Shown: piece by piece, positions 1 to 8,260 of the stretch | Layout: every line of letters begins with the position of its first letter | Numbering within the stretch: position 1 is the stretch's first letter | Origin: Pseudomonas putida | GTDB lineage: Bacteria; Pseudomonadota; Gammaproteobacteria; Pseudomonadales; Pseudomonadaceae | Assembly: GCF_005080685.1 (NCBI RefSeq) | Contig: NZ_CP039371.1 | Span: 2,604,001 to 2,668,000, forward strand | Length of the DNA: 64,000 bases | Reading direction: 5' to 3' | Position numbers and translations under genes: made by a program | The notes under the pieces: model-generated | The model's database searches: none | What the model saw: the letters and a program-made list of their open reading frames with translations, nothing else | What the model was told of the DNA's origin: nothing

Positions 1-223
1 CCTCGGCGCCCTCGGGCAGTAGCCCTGGCAGGCTGGCGGCGTTGTGCCCGCTCATGGTCGGCAGGAAGCGCACCGTGTCGCCTGGGGCAATGCGCAGGTG
101 ATCCGGCTCGTACACCATGGCGCCTGCCACCCCGCGATTGAGCATTTTCACTTCATGCACCTCGGCCAGCGCGGCAGGGGCGAAAAGGGCGCTGGCGAGC
201 AGCAGGGCGATGGGGCGCAACAT
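1..223 (-). CDS. Pseudoazurin-like blue copper protein (3' end beyond window)
   Basis: Reading leftward from an ATG at 223, 74 codons are open to the window edge. The product begins with a Sec signal peptide ending near ALA (residue 20), then EVHEVKMLNRGVAGAMVYEP, then PGDTVRFLPT and SGHNA. This matches the N-terminal half of pseudoazurins, periplasmic type 1 copper electron carriers; the His of GHN is the first copper ligand. The remaining Cys/His/Met ligands lie outside the window. An AGGAAG ribosome-binding site precedes the ATG. It follows the ABC ATPase gene by 17 bases on the same strand and may be the last gene of the riboswitch-controlled operon. Family call is good; physiological partner unknown. 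Confidence 0.8.
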   Translation of the reverse strand, partial: MLRPIALLLASALFAPAALAEVHEVKMLNRGVAGAMVYEPDHLRIAPGDTVRFLPTMSGHNAASLPGLLPEGAE

Positions 224-240
224 CGTGGCAACTTCCTGTT

Positions 241-1029
241 TCAAGGGGCGCGAAAACGCAGGATGCGCGCGCCGTCAAAAGGGTCGGTGAGATAGTGGGC
301 ATGCACGCCGAAGGTGCTCAGCAGGCGCTCGGGGGTGAGCACGTCCAGTGGTTTGCCCAGGGCCACCAGGCGGCCTTGGTCGAGCACCGCGAGACGGTCG
401 CAGGTCAGGGCCTGGTTGAGATCGTGCAGGGCCACCAGCGTAGTCACCGGCAGCGCCTGTACCTGACGAAGCAGGCCCAGTTGATGCTGGATGTCGAGAT
501 GGTTGGTCGGCTCGTCCAGCAACAGCACCTGGGGGCGCTGGGCCAGGGCGCGGGCGATATGCACGCGCTGGCGCTCGCCGCCGGACAACGAGCCCCAGAG
601 GCGTGCACGCAGGTGCAGGGCATTGGCATCGACCAGGGCCTGTTCGACGATGGCGCGGTCCTCCCTGGCGAACGGCGCCAGCGCCGACAGCCATGGTGTG
701 CGGCCAAGAGCGACGGCGTCGTACACGCTGATGGCATCGAGGGTGTCTGCCTGCTGCTCGACCAACGCCAGGGCCTGGGCGATGCGGCGCCGGGGCAGGC
801 TGGCCAGCGGTTCGCCGAGCAACTGCACATTGCCGCTGGTGGGCGTGCGCAAGCCTGCCAGAAGCTTGAGCAGTGAGGACTTGCCCGAGCCGTTGGGGCC
901 GACGATACCCAGGGTTTCGCCGGGGAACAGCGTCAGGTCGATGTCGCTCAGTACCGCTCGGCCGCCCAGCTGCAGGCCAAGACTGGCGCAGGCCAGGGGA
1001 GCGACGCCGAGGGTGGGCATGAGGGTCAT
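241..1029 (-). CDS. ABC transporter ATPase, BtuD/FecE-like
   Basis: A 262-residue ATPase of the iron-siderophore/vitamin B12 importer type. Walker A GPNGSGKSS lies at about residues 44-52, the signature LSGGERQR follows, and Walker B is LLLDEPTNHLD. The start at 1029 is preceded by AAGGAGG and overlaps the permease stop as ATGA, indicating translational coupling; a longer upstream reading frame has no homologous sequence and was discarded. It would power uptake through the adjacent FecCD-type permease. The riboswitch upstream of the operon points to a corrinoid (cobalamin or precursor) as cargo, but the ATPase itself does not reveal the substrate. Confidence 0.88.
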   Translation of the reverse strand: MTLMPTLGVAPLACASLGLQLGGRAVLSDIDLTLFPGETLGIVGPNGSGKSSLLKLLAGLRTPTSGNVQLLGEPLASLPRRRIAQALALVEQQADTLDAISVYDAVALGRTPWLSALAPFAREDRAIVEQALVDANALHLRARLWGSLSGGERQRVHIARALAQRPQVLLLDEPTNHLDIQHQLGLLRQVQALPVTTLVALHDLNQALTCDRLAVLDQGRLVALGKPLDVLTPERLLSTFGVHAHYLTDPFDGARILRFRAP

Positions 1030-2042
1030 GGCTGCCTCCTTCGACTGACCAGGATCAGGGCGAATACCGGTGCGCCTATCAATGCGGTGACTACGCCAAC
1101 CGGGATCACCTGGCCGGGGATCAACGTGCGCGACAGCACGTCGGCGGCAATCAGGAACAACGCACCGCCCAGCGCGCTTGCCGGAAGCAGGCGGCTGTGG
1201 CCGGGCCCCAGCAACAGGCGCAGGGCATGCGGGATGACCAGGCCGACGAAGCCGATGGCGCCGACGATCGACACCATCACCGCAGTGACCAGTGCCGCAC
1301 AACTGATCAGCAGCAGTTGCGTGCGGCGCACGGGAATGCCGAGCGAGGCGGCCGAATCGGCGCCGAAGGTGAAGGCGTCCAAGGCGCGGCGGTGCCACAG
1401 GCACACCAGCAAGCCACCCAGCGCCACTGGCAAGGCCAGCCATACCGACGGCCAGCGCACCCCGCTGAGGTTACCCAGCAACCAGAACAGAATGCCCCGG
1501 GCCTGCTCGGCGGTCGCCGACTTGGTGATAAGGAACGCGGTCAATGCGTTGAACAACTGCGAGCCGGCAATACCAGCGAGGATCACCTGGGCATTGTTGC
1601 TGCTGGGGCCGGCGGCGCGTGCCAGTACCAGCACCAGGATGAAGGCCGCCAGTGCGCCGATGAAGGCGCCCCCGGACAAGCTCAGGGCGATGCTGCCCCA
1701 GCCCAGCAGGCCGACCAGCACCGCACCGGTCGAGGCGCCAGCCGAGAGGCCCAGCAGGTACGGCTCGGCCAACGGGTTGCGCAGCAGTGCCTGGAGAATC
1801 ACCCCGCAGGTGGCAAGGCCAGCGCCGCAGGCCGCCGCGACCAGGGTGCGGGTGAGGCGGTAGTTCCAGACGATGCCGGCGTCGATCGGGTCGACCGGGT
1901 ACCCGGCCTGCCACAAGTGGTTGGCCAGCACGCGGTACACCACGTCGAACGAAAGGTTGCTCTCGCCGATGGCAGTGCCGGCCAGAAGCGCGCCGAGCAG
2001 TGCCAGCAATGCCAGGAAGCCGGTGGTCAGCGGGCGACTCAT
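1026..2042 (-). CDS. FecCD/BtuC-family ABC permease
   Basis: A 338-residue polytopic inner-membrane protein with about ten hydrophobic segments. It carries family landmarks such as LLRNPLAEPYLLGLSAGAS near residue 90 and GPGHSRLLPASAL near residue 275, where the cytoplasmic coupling loop contacts the ATPase. The ATG at 2042 overlaps the stop of the binding-protein gene (TGATG); a GTG at 2045 is also possible and changes little. It forms the membrane channel of an importer for iron chelates or corrinoids. It lies between the binding protein and ATPase genes in one operon under a cobalamin riboswitch. Confidence 0.9.
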   Translation of the reverse strand: MSRPLTTGFLALLALLGALLAGTAIGESNLSFDVVYRVLANHLWQAGYPVDPIDAGIVWNYRLTRTLVAAACGAGLATCGVILQALLRNPLAEPYLLGLSAGASTGAVLVGLLGWGSIALSLSGGAFIGALAAFILVLVLARAAGPSSNNAQVILAGIAGSQLFNALTAFLITKSATAEQARGILFWLLGNLSGVRWPSVWLALPVALGGLLVCLWHRRALDAFTFGADSAASLGIPVRRTQLLLISCAALVTAVMVSIVGAIGFVGLVIPHALRLLLGPGHSRLLPASALGGALFLIAADVLSRTLIPGQVIPVGVVTALIGAPVFALILVSRRRQP

Positions 2043-3052
2043 CACTGCGTCGCTTTACCGCTGGCGAAGGCCGAGGCGAGTGTCTGCAAGCCACGGAACA
2101 GGCGAATGCCCGCCTGCATGGCATCGGCGTCGAGGATGATGATGCGGTCGTTCTTCACCGCATCCATGTTGCGGGTGACCGGGTCGCTGCGAAGGAATTC
2201 GAGCTTCTTCTGGTAGTCGTCGGCAGGGAAGCGACGGCGGTCCATGCGCGCGATGATCAACCACGTCGGATTGGCCTTGGCCAGGGTTTCCCAGCTCACG
2301 GTCGGCCATTCCTCGGTCGACTCGACGACGTTGCGTACGCCAAGGGTGCGTAGCATGAAATCGGCCACGCCCTGGCGGCCGGCTACGTAGGGATCGATGT
2401 CGAGGTCGGCACTGGAGAACCAGAACAGCGCCGAGGTGTCGCTCAGGTCCTTGCCGGCCAGCTGCTGACGAGCGCTGGCCAGGCGGCCTTGCAGGTCGGC
2501 GTTGAGCGCCGCGCCACGTGCTTGCACATCGAAGATCTCGGCCAGTTGGCTGACGCTCTTGTAGATGCTGTCGACCTGGAATGCCTGCAGGCGGGTGCCG
2601 TCTGCGCCGACCAGGTTGTCCTTGCCTTCGCAGTCCGAGGGCAGCAGGTAGGTGGGGATGTGCAACTCGTCGAACTGCTCGCGGGTGGCGACTACGCCCT
2701 GGGCCCCGACCATCCACTCGAACTGCACCGTCACCAGCTGCGGGCGCTTGCCGACCACAGCCTCGAAGCTCGGGTCGTTGTCGGCCAGGCGCTCGACCTT
2801 GTCGTTCAGTGCCTGGTACTCGGGCAACACGTTGTTGAACCACAGCGAGGTGCCGACAAGCTTGTCGCCCAGGCCCAGCGCATACAGCATTTCGGTGCCG
2901 GCCTGGCCGATGGTGACCACGCGTTCGGGGGCCTGGGTGAAGACCTGCGTAGTGGTGCAGTTCTGCACGCTCAGCGGATAGTGGGTGGCGGCCGCCTGGG
3001 CCAGGCCGGTCAGGCTCAGGCCGGCGAGCAGGGTGGCGAAACGGGGCAGCAT
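2042..3052 (-). CDS. Periplasmic corrinoid/iron-chelate binding protein (BtuF-like)
   Basis: A 336-residue class III substrate-binding protein. Residues 1-20 form a Sec signal peptide ending LAQA. The PERVVTIGQAGTEMLYALGLGDKLVG stretch near residue 45 is typical of the BtuF/FepB fold, and NPTWLIIARMDRRRFPADD falls in the second lobe. The chosen ATG at 3052 gives a proper signal peptide; the reading frame upstream of it is riboswitch and leader sequence. It would deliver substrate to the permease and ATPase encoded downstream. Regulation by vitamin B12 is supported by the riboswitch 130 bases upstream. It is longer than E. coli BtuF, so the cargo may be a different corrinoid or a cobalt complex. 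Confidence 0.85.
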   Translation of the reverse strand: MLPRFATLLAGLSLTGLAQAAATHYPLSVQNCTTTQVFTQAPERVVTIGQAGTEMLYALGLGDKLVGTSLWFNNVLPEYQALNDKVERLADNDPSFEAVVGKRPQLVTVQFEWMVGAQGVVATREQFDELHIPTYLLPSDCEGKDNLVGADGTRLQAFQVDSIYKSVSQLAEIFDVQARGAALNADLQGRLASARQQLAGKDLSDTSALFWFSSADLDIDPYVAGRQGVADFMLRTLGVRNVVESTEEWPTVSWETLAKANPTWLIIARMDRRRFPADDYQKKLEFLRSDPVTRNMDAVKNDRIIILDADAMQAGIRLFRGLQTLASAFASGKATQ

Positions 3053-3177
3053 GCTGGTCGATCTCCTATCGGACAGTTCTCGGAGGAACCCACGGACAGG
3101 CATCGCCAGCGCCCGCGCGAAGGCGAACGGCACCGGTACAGATGGCCATCCCGGACACCCCGCCGGTTGGTGAATGT

Positions 3178-3362
3178 AGGCCGGCAGGTCTCCTGACTGG
3201 TGCGTCATGGCCCGGCTCCAGCCTTCCCGGATCGCAGATCCAGTGGCATCGATGGAGCGGGCTCGGCACCTACAGTTGCGGGGGCAGTTCCGTTTGGCTC
3301 GCCTGGGCGAGCCGGGGATTCCCTATTAATTCCGTGGTGGAAACCGGCGGGCCGCATGGTAG
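3178..3362 (-). ncRNA. Cobalamin riboswitch
   Basis: On the minus strand the region contains the conserved B12-box AGTCAGGAGACCTGCC (3183-3198), preceded by GGGAAGGCTGG, GCCACTGG and, further upstream, ACTGCCCCCGCAACTGTAGG and GGTGCCGAGC. These are the signature blocks of the AdoCbl riboswitch, in the correct order. It lies in the 5' leader of the ABC importer operon, so expression should fall when adenosylcobalamin is plentiful. Exact ends are approximate. Confidence 0.95.
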
Positions 3363-3391
3363 ACCATCCGGCCGCCAGGTGAAACGCATTT

Positions 3392-4558
3392 TCAGAAGTA
3401 CTTGAGCCAGCGGATATCGCGGCGGCGTGCCTTGAGCCGCGCGAAAGCGCGTATCGGCAGGTACAGCGCCGTCGCCAGCAGCACCGCGACCAGCCATACC
3501 GAGGCGATGCCATCGAAGCCGAAGTACTCGCCATGGTTCAGCCCGAACAGGGCCACGCAGGCCAGATACAGCAGCTTCAACACGTACAGGTGCAGCAGGT
3601 AGAAGAACATCGGCGCCGCACCGAATACCGCCAGCATGCCGATCCAGCGCGTGGCGCCTGCACGTTCGAAGGCGCGCAGCAGCAACAGCCCGCAGCTCAG
3701 TGTCAGGGCCAGGAACAACAGTGATGGCGGGTACTTGGTGATGTTCAAGAAGCTCATCGCGGTCAGGGTGAAGTCGGGCTGGACGCTCCAGGGCGCCTCG
3801 CCGTAACCGTTCAGCAGGCGCAGCACGAGGAAGCCGAGCAGGGCCACCAGGCCGGCGACCAGCAGCCGGTGCTGGCGCTGGTCGGCCGCGCTGCCACGGG
3901 CGAACCAGGGGCCCAGGCCATAGCCCAGGGCGATCACGCCGATCCAGGGCAGTACGGGGTAGGACGTGCGCAGGCGCATCGCTTCGGATACCTCGAGCCA
4001 GCCACGGTCATGCAGGATCGCCCATGGCACGTGCAGGGCCGACTCAGGGCCGAAGTGCAGGCCATCGAGCAAATTGTGGCCGGCCACGATCAGGGCGCCG
4101 ATTGCCACAAGCACGGGGCGCGGCAGCCACACCAGCAGCGACAGGGCGATCATGCTGATGCCGATGGCCCAGATCACCTGCAGGTAGATCACGCTGGGCG
4201 GTAGCTGGAACGTCCAGGCGAAGTTGACCAAGGTGAACTCCAGCACCACCAGGAACAGCCCGCGCTTGAACAGGAAGGCCGAGACATCGCTGCGTCCCTG
4301 GTGTTTCTCGCCATACAGCCACGCCGACAGCCCGGTGAGCAGGACGAATACCGGCGCGCACAAGTGCGCCAGGGTGCGACTGAAGAACAGCGAAGGCTCG
4401 GTGACGTCGATGGTCATCGGATCGCTGACCTGGCGATGCAGGAAAAAGGTTTCGCGGACGTGGTCCAGCAGCATGAACAGGATGACCAGGCCGCGCAGGG
4501 CATCGATGCTCTGCAGGCGTTGGGTGAGCAAGGTAGGCGTGGCTGAGGCGCTTGTCAT
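3392..4558 (-). CDS. DUF1624-type integral membrane protein (acyltransferase-like)
   Basis: A 388-residue inner-membrane protein with roughly ten hydrophobic helices. The N-terminus QRLQSIDALRGLVILFMLLDHVRE is the hallmark of the heparan-alpha-glucosaminide N-acetyltransferase-like (DUF1624) family and of related OpgC/acyltransferase-3 proteins, where the D-x-x-R-G and D-H residues of the first helix are conserved. No substrate can be deduced. The promoter region is shared with the divergent outer-membrane protein gene and contains a perfect CRP/Vfr-type palindrome. The start at 4558 puts the conserved helix about 20 residues in; no clear alternative is better. Confidence 0.8.
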   Translation of the reverse strand: MTSASATPTLLTQRLQSIDALRGLVILFMLLDHVRETFFLHRQVSDPMTIDVTEPSLFFSRTLAHLCAPVFVLLTGLSAWLYGEKHQGRSDVSAFLFKRGLFLVVLEFTLVNFAWTFQLPPSVIYLQVIWAIGISMIALSLLVWLPRPVLVAIGALIVAGHNLLDGLHFGPESALHVPWAILHDRGWLEVSEAMRLRTSYPVLPWIGVIALGYGLGPWFARGSAADQRQHRLLVAGLVALLGFLVLRLLNGYGEAPWSVQPDFTLTAMSFLNITKYPPSLLFLALTLSCGLLLLRAFERAGATRWIGMLAVFGAAPMFFYLLHLYVLKLLYLACVALFGLNHGEYFGFDGIASVWLVAVLLATALYLPIRAFARLKARRRDIRWLKYF

Positions 4559-4660
4559 GGATGGGGTCGCAGGCAGGAATGAATTTCAAATGAAACGTTA
4601 TCTTATAACTATTTTTAGGCGATGTGGTAGCGCAATTTGTACCGTTTGCACGTCTAAAAA

Positions 4661-4676
4661 TGTGAGTCAAATCACA
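4661..4676. promoter_or_regulatory. CRP/Vfr-type operator
   Basis: TGTGAGTCAAATCACA is a perfect TGTGA-N6-TCACA palindrome in the AT-rich 219-base divergent intergenic region. It matches the Vfr/CRP consensus of pseudomonads. It could serve either flanking gene; it lies 117 bases from the outer-membrane gene start and 103 from the membrane-protein start. Confidence 0.6.
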
Positions 4677-4777
4677 TCGTTCTGCGTTGTTAGTGAGTTT
4701 TTTTCGAACTTTCGCTTCGGCGGCTGTCTCGAAGCGCTCGTTCGTCATTCGTATTTCTGTCAAGGAGACTGCACGTA

Positions 4778-5524
4778 ATGTCCGCTCGTAACCTGCTGCG
4801 CCACACCTGCCTGTTCGCCCTGCTCGGCAGCCCCCTGCTGGCCACCGCCGCCCCCAGCACCGACCCGCTGTTCAGCGTCGGCCTGCTCGGCGCATACGAC
4901 AAGTTCAAGTTCGAAGGGGGGAGCGAGTCCGAGAAGGATCACATGGGCGAAGGGGGGGTATTCGCGACCTTTGGTAACAAGCTGACCGCCGAATCCGGCT
5001 TCATCTACCAGGTCGGTGCCGAAGCCAAGTACGGCAAGAAGAACGACAACAAGCTCAAGGAGGCCCAGGCCGACCTCGACCTCGGCTGGCGTGCGGCGCT
5101 GGATGCGCGCAACTTCGTCGATGTGATCGTCGGGGGTGGCTATAGCTGGTCGCGCTTCGAGCCTGAGATCAACGACCTGGACACCAAGCTTACCTACAAG
5201 TCGCCATTCGCCAAGGCCGCATTGGGTTACAACCACCAGTTCGATGCCTCGACCCTGCGCGTGGAAGTCGGTGCGCGCCGCAGCATCGATGGCCGTGCCC
5301 GGCTCAAGGTGGATGATTTTGGCAGCGACAGCGTGGACATGAAGGACCGCACCAACCCATACGCCGAGGTCACCTTGCTGATGAACCAGCAGGGCGGCAT
5401 GCCGGTGCAGGCCGGGGTGTACTACACCCGGACCGAGTACAAGCTCGATGAAGACTCGGAGGCCGCCGACAACACCAAGCTCAAGCGTGACGAGTTCGGC
5501 TTCAAGGTCGGCTTGGCGTTCTGA
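4778..5524 (+). CDS. Outer-membrane beta-barrel protein
   Basis: A 248-residue exported protein. A signal peptide of about 25 residues ends at TAAA. The mature part is built of alternating amphipathic strands rich in Gly, Lys, Asp and Tyr and ends in GFKVGLAF. A C-terminal Phe after alternating hydrophobic residues is the usual signal for BAM-mediated outer-membrane insertion. A strong AAGGAG site precedes the ATG. The function is unknown; the size suggests an 8-10-stranded barrel. It is divergent from the DUF1624-type gene and may be controlled by the intervening Vfr-like site. Confidence 0.75.
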   Translation: MSARNLLRHTCLFALLGSPLLATAAPSTDPLFSVGLLGAYDKFKFEGGSESEKDHMGEGGVFATFGNKLTAESGFIYQVGAEAKYGKKNDNKLKEAQADLDLGWRAALDARNFVDVIVGGGYSWSRFEPEINDLDTKLTYKSPFAKAALGYNHQFDASTLRVEVGARRSIDGRARLKVDDFGSDSVDMKDRTNPYAEVTLLMNQQGGMPVQAGVYYTRTEYKLDEDSEAADNTKLKRDEFGFKVGLAF

Positions 5525-5538
5525 GGTTGATTGACTGA

Positions 5539-5582
5539 CAGCGCCGGCCTCCGAGGGTAGACCCGCGAAGAGGCCGGTGCTG
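5539..5582. terminator. Inverted repeat, likely bidirectional terminator
   Basis: CAGCGCCGGCCT at 5539-5550 pairs with AGGCCGGTGCTG at 5571-5582 between two convergent genes. No T-run follows, so it may instead be a degenerate REP element. Confidence 0.4.
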
Positions 5583-5585
5583 CGA

Positions 5586-6155
5586 TCAGCGCCCGCGGCG
5601 GCGCGACACCCGCGCCTCGATGTTCTTGCGTCCGATCAGCAGCGGCGGCTTTTCCACCACGGGCTCATCGGCCAGCCACTTGTACATCACCAGGCAATCC
5701 ACCAGTCCCAGCCGGGCATGGCGAAACGCCTTGGGCAAGCGCCCGACCGTCTCGAAGCCGAGCTTGTGCCACAGCGCCACGGCCACTTCGTTGCTGGCCA
5801 CCACCGAATTGAACTGCAAGGCCAGGAAGCCCTCCTGGCGCGCCTGCTTTTGCGAGTGCTCGCACATCAGCCGTGCCACGCCGCGCCCACGGGCGGCTTC
5901 GCAGACCACGTAGCCGCAGTTGCCGACATGCCCACCGGGGCCTGCGGCGTTGGCCTTGAGGTAATAGGCGCCCAGCAGTTCGCCGTCCTGTTCGGCCACC
6001 CAGCTGTGCAGCGGCAGTTCGAGCCACAGCCGGCGAGCCTGTTCGATGCTCATGTCCGGGGCGAGCGCGTAGGTTTCACGGGCCTGAATCACGGCCTGGA
6101 AGGTCGGCCAGAACCGCTCGAAGTCGTCTGGGGTCATGGGGCGCAGAAGGGTCAT
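5586..6155 (-). CDS. GNAT-family N-acetyltransferase
   Basis: A 189-residue acetyltransferase-like protein. The acetyl-CoA binding signature reads CEAARGRGVARLMCEHSQ around residues 87-104, preceded by the strand NCGYVV and followed by SNEVAVALWHKLGFETVGRLP, all standard GNAT elements. The ATG at 6155 (MTLLRPMTPDD) was chosen because the family begins with the LRPMTPDD strand; the open frame further upstream is low-complexity intergenic sequence. The acceptor substrate is unknown. It ends convergently with the outer-membrane gene. Confidence 0.85.
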   Translation of the reverse strand: MTLLRPMTPDDFERFWPTFQAVIQARETYALAPDMSIEQARRLWLELPLHSWVAEQDGELLGAYYLKANAAGPGGHVGNCGYVVCEAARGRGVARLMCEHSQKQARQEGFLALQFNSVVASNEVAVALWHKLGFETVGRLPKAFRHARLGLVDCLVMYKWLADEPVVEKPPLLIGRKNIEARVSRRRGR

Positions 6156-6233
6156 GGCGTTACCTGCAATGGCTGGGCCGCCAAGTCTGGGTGGGCTGGC
6201 GCCGCCGCGCAAGGGCGGCGACGCCAATCAGGC

Positions 6234-6578
6234 TCAACCGTCGGCCTTGCCCACCGCGTCTAGGGCGCGCGCCGAATACACAAGCGCGGCGCCAGCGTTC
6301 ATCGCCACGGCCACGCCGAGGGCTTCGGCGATTTCTTCACGGGTGGCGCCGTGCCTGACGGCCTGCTGCGAATGCACGGCGATGCAGCCGTCGCAGCGGG
6401 TGGTCACTGCCACGGCCAGGGAGATCAGTTCGCGGGTCTTGGCGTCCAGGTTGTTGGTCTTGGCGCCGGCGCCGCTGGCGGTCATGTAGCCGGCGACGGT
6501 ATCGGGGGACAACTGCTTGAGATCGCCGATGCCGGCCATCAACTGCTTACGGTAGGCGTCCCAGTCCATCATGCTCAT
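6234..6578 (-). CDS. AhpD-like carboxymuconolactone decarboxylase-family protein
   Basis: A 114-residue helical protein with the AhpD-like redox motif TRCDGCIAVHSQQAVRHGAT (C-x-x-C followed by His). AKTRELISLAVAVTT precedes it, as in the peroxidase-type members. Such proteins form small trimers or hexamers and often act as alkylhydroperoxidases or thiol-dependent reductants. The ATG at 6578 is preceded by AAGGTGAAG; the open frame upstream lacks family features. It stands between lpxO and the GNAT gene with no clear functional link. Confidence 0.87.
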   Translation of the reverse strand: MSMMDWDAYRKQLMAGIGDLKQLSPDTVAGYMTASGAGAKTNNLDAKTRELISLAVAVTTRCDGCIAVHSQQAVRHGATREEIAEALGVAVAMNAGAALVYSARALDAVGKADG

Positions 6579-6656
6579 TGTCTTCACCTTACGAGGTTGG
6601 GGAGGGTGAGCTTTCAGGCTAGACGATAGCGGGCGGCGCAGCCGCCCGGGCAGCAC

Positions 6657-7556
6657 TCAGATGTAGATGAAGACCAGGACCAGTGCGGCGACCACGGCCC
6701 ACTTTTCCAGGTAGTAGCGGGTGCGGTTGCGCTTTTTCAGGGCCTTGCCGCGTTCGCGGATCTTGTAGATGCGGGTGAACAGGCGGTTGATGCCGCCAGT
6801 CTTGTCGTTGGCATCGTTGGGTGCGGCTGCCGCGGCCATCACGTTGCGGCTGAACCAGCGGTTGAAGGCGGTGGCCCAGTGGTACTTGAGCGGGCGCTCG
6901 ACGTCGCAGAACAGGATGATACGGTTGTGCTCGGTGGTGTTGGCGGCGTAGTGGATATACGTCTCGTCGAAGATCACCGCCTCACCGTCACGCCAGGAAT
7001 ACTTCTCGCCGTCCACATCGATGTAGCAACCGTCGTCGTTAGGCGTGTCCAGGCCCAGGTGATAGCGGTAGGAGCCGGCGTAGGGGTCGCGGTGGCGGAC
7101 CAGTTTGGCACCCGGGGGCAGGGTGGCAAACATCGCCGCCTTGACCGTGCCAATGCCTTGCAGCAGCTCGGTGGTGCGTGGGCACAGGTTCATCGCCGAA
7201 GGGTGGCTCTCGCCGTACCATTTCAGGTAGAAGCGCTTCCAGCCGGTCTTGAAGAACGAATTGAAGCCCACGTCGTCATAGTTGTCGGACTTCTTGATTT
7301 CGCCCACGTGCAGCAATTGCTGGGCTTCTTCACGGATCTCCTGCCAGTGGTCCTTGAGCGGTTGCAGCTCGGGGAAAGCCTCGACCGGCAGGTACGGCTT
7401 GGCCGGATGCCGGGAGAACAGATAGAGGAAGCTGTTGATCGGGGCGAGGAAACTGGAGTGGTCGCCGAGCTGGCGCGTCAGCTTGTGACGTACCCGACCG
7501 CGCAGGTGGACATAGGCGATCGAAGCGACGAAAAGAAGTACGAGTGCAATTTTCAT
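6657..7556 (-). CDS. lpxO: Lipid A 2-hydroxylase LpxO
   Basis: A 299-residue membrane-anchored Fe(II)/2-oxoglutarate dioxygenase of the aspartyl/asparaginyl beta-hydroxylase family. Both ends carry a hydrophobic anchor (residues 1-20 and the last ~18). The iron-binding His-x-Asp is in LVRHRDPYAGSYRYHLGL; EAVIFDETYIHYAANTTEHNR supplies the distal His and the 2-oxoglutarate-binding region. Length and order match Pseudomonas LpxO, which hydroxylates the secondary lauroyl chain of lipid A and alters membrane permeability and immune recognition. It appears monocistronic. Confidence 0.9.
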   Translation of the reverse strand: MKIALVLLFVASIAYVHLRGRVRHKLTRQLGDHSSFLAPINSFLYLFSRHPAKPYLPVEAFPELQPLKDHWQEIREEAQQLLHVGEIKKSDNYDDVGFNSFFKTGWKRFYLKWYGESHPSAMNLCPRTTELLQGIGTVKAAMFATLPPGAKLVRHRDPYAGSYRYHLGLDTPNDDGCYIDVDGEKYSWRDGEAVIFDETYIHYAANTTEHNRIILFCDVERPLKYHWATAFNRWFSRNVMAAAAAPNDANDKTGGINRLFTRIYKIRERGKALKKRNRTRYYLEKWAVVAALVLVFIYI

Positions 7557-7713
7557 GGACGTTTACTTGTCGAGAATGGCCATCTGACATGGCTTGAGCC
7601 CGCCAGCATAAACAATCATGGGGCGGGTTTGTACTGATTGTTGGCCCTGCTCCTGTCGACTTAGGTGTAACGTGCCAGATCAGACGCAAACGATTCACCT
7701 ACAAGGAGTGGAC

Positions 7714-8256
7714 ATGGCCGAGGATACACGCCCCACTGGCAGCCCCTTCAAACGGTTGTTCTTCGCCTTGCCGGTCACCGACGCGCAGCGCCGTGCCATC
7801 GGTCAGTGGCGCGGCGCGCTGGGCCTGCGCAGCGGCAAACCGGTGCCGCGCGAGAACTTTCACCTGACCCTGCTTTTTCTGGGCGATGTGGATGCCGTGC
7901 AAGTACCGGCGATTCAAGCGGCGGTCGATGCCCTGGCGCGCCCCGATGCGCCGTTGCGCCTGCGGCTCGATCGCCTGAGCGTATGGCCGCGCCCTGGCGC
8001 ACTGGTGCTCGAGCCGCAGTCCACGGCGGCGCCGCTGCGTCAGTTGGTGTATGCCCTGGAGCAGGCACTGCTGCCGCTGGGCATTGGCCAACAAAGCCGC
8101 GATTACCGACCGCACCTGACGCTGTCGCGGGGCTACCGTGGCCAGGCGCCGGAGGCATCGGTGGCGCCGGAGTTCTTCATCGCCGCCCGCCACTTCACCT
8201 TGTACGAATCACGCAAAGGGCGTTACTGGCCATTGGCCGAGTGGCCGTTGGCCTGA
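7714..8256 (+). CDS. thpR: RNA 2',3'-cyclic phosphodiesterase
   Basis: A 180-residue 2H phosphoesterase. The two catalytic H-x-T-x motifs are visible: NFHLTLLFLG near residue 48 and RPHLTLSRG near residue 135, about 87 residues apart as expected. RLFFALPV at the N-terminus is the first strand of the LigT/ThpR fold. The ATG at 7714 follows AAGGAG by 6 bases. Family members open 2',3'-cyclic phosphates at RNA ends to 2'-phosphomonoesters; the biological role in bacteria is unclear. Confidence 0.9.
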   Translation: MAEDTRPTGSPFKRLFFALPVTDAQRRAIGQWRGALGLRSGKPVPRENFHLTLLFLGDVDAVQVPAIQAAVDALARPDAPLRLRLDRLSVWPRPGALVLEPQSTAAPLRQLVYALEQALLPLGIGQQSRDYRPHLTLSRGYRGQAPEASVAPEFFIAARHFTLYESRKGRYWPLAEWPLA

Positions 8257-8260
8257 GCGG

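Noticed and set aside
3066..3208. An N-terminal extension of the BtuF-like binding protein
   Set aside because: The extension would be translated from the riboswitch and leader; the ATG at 3052 directly starts a signal peptide.
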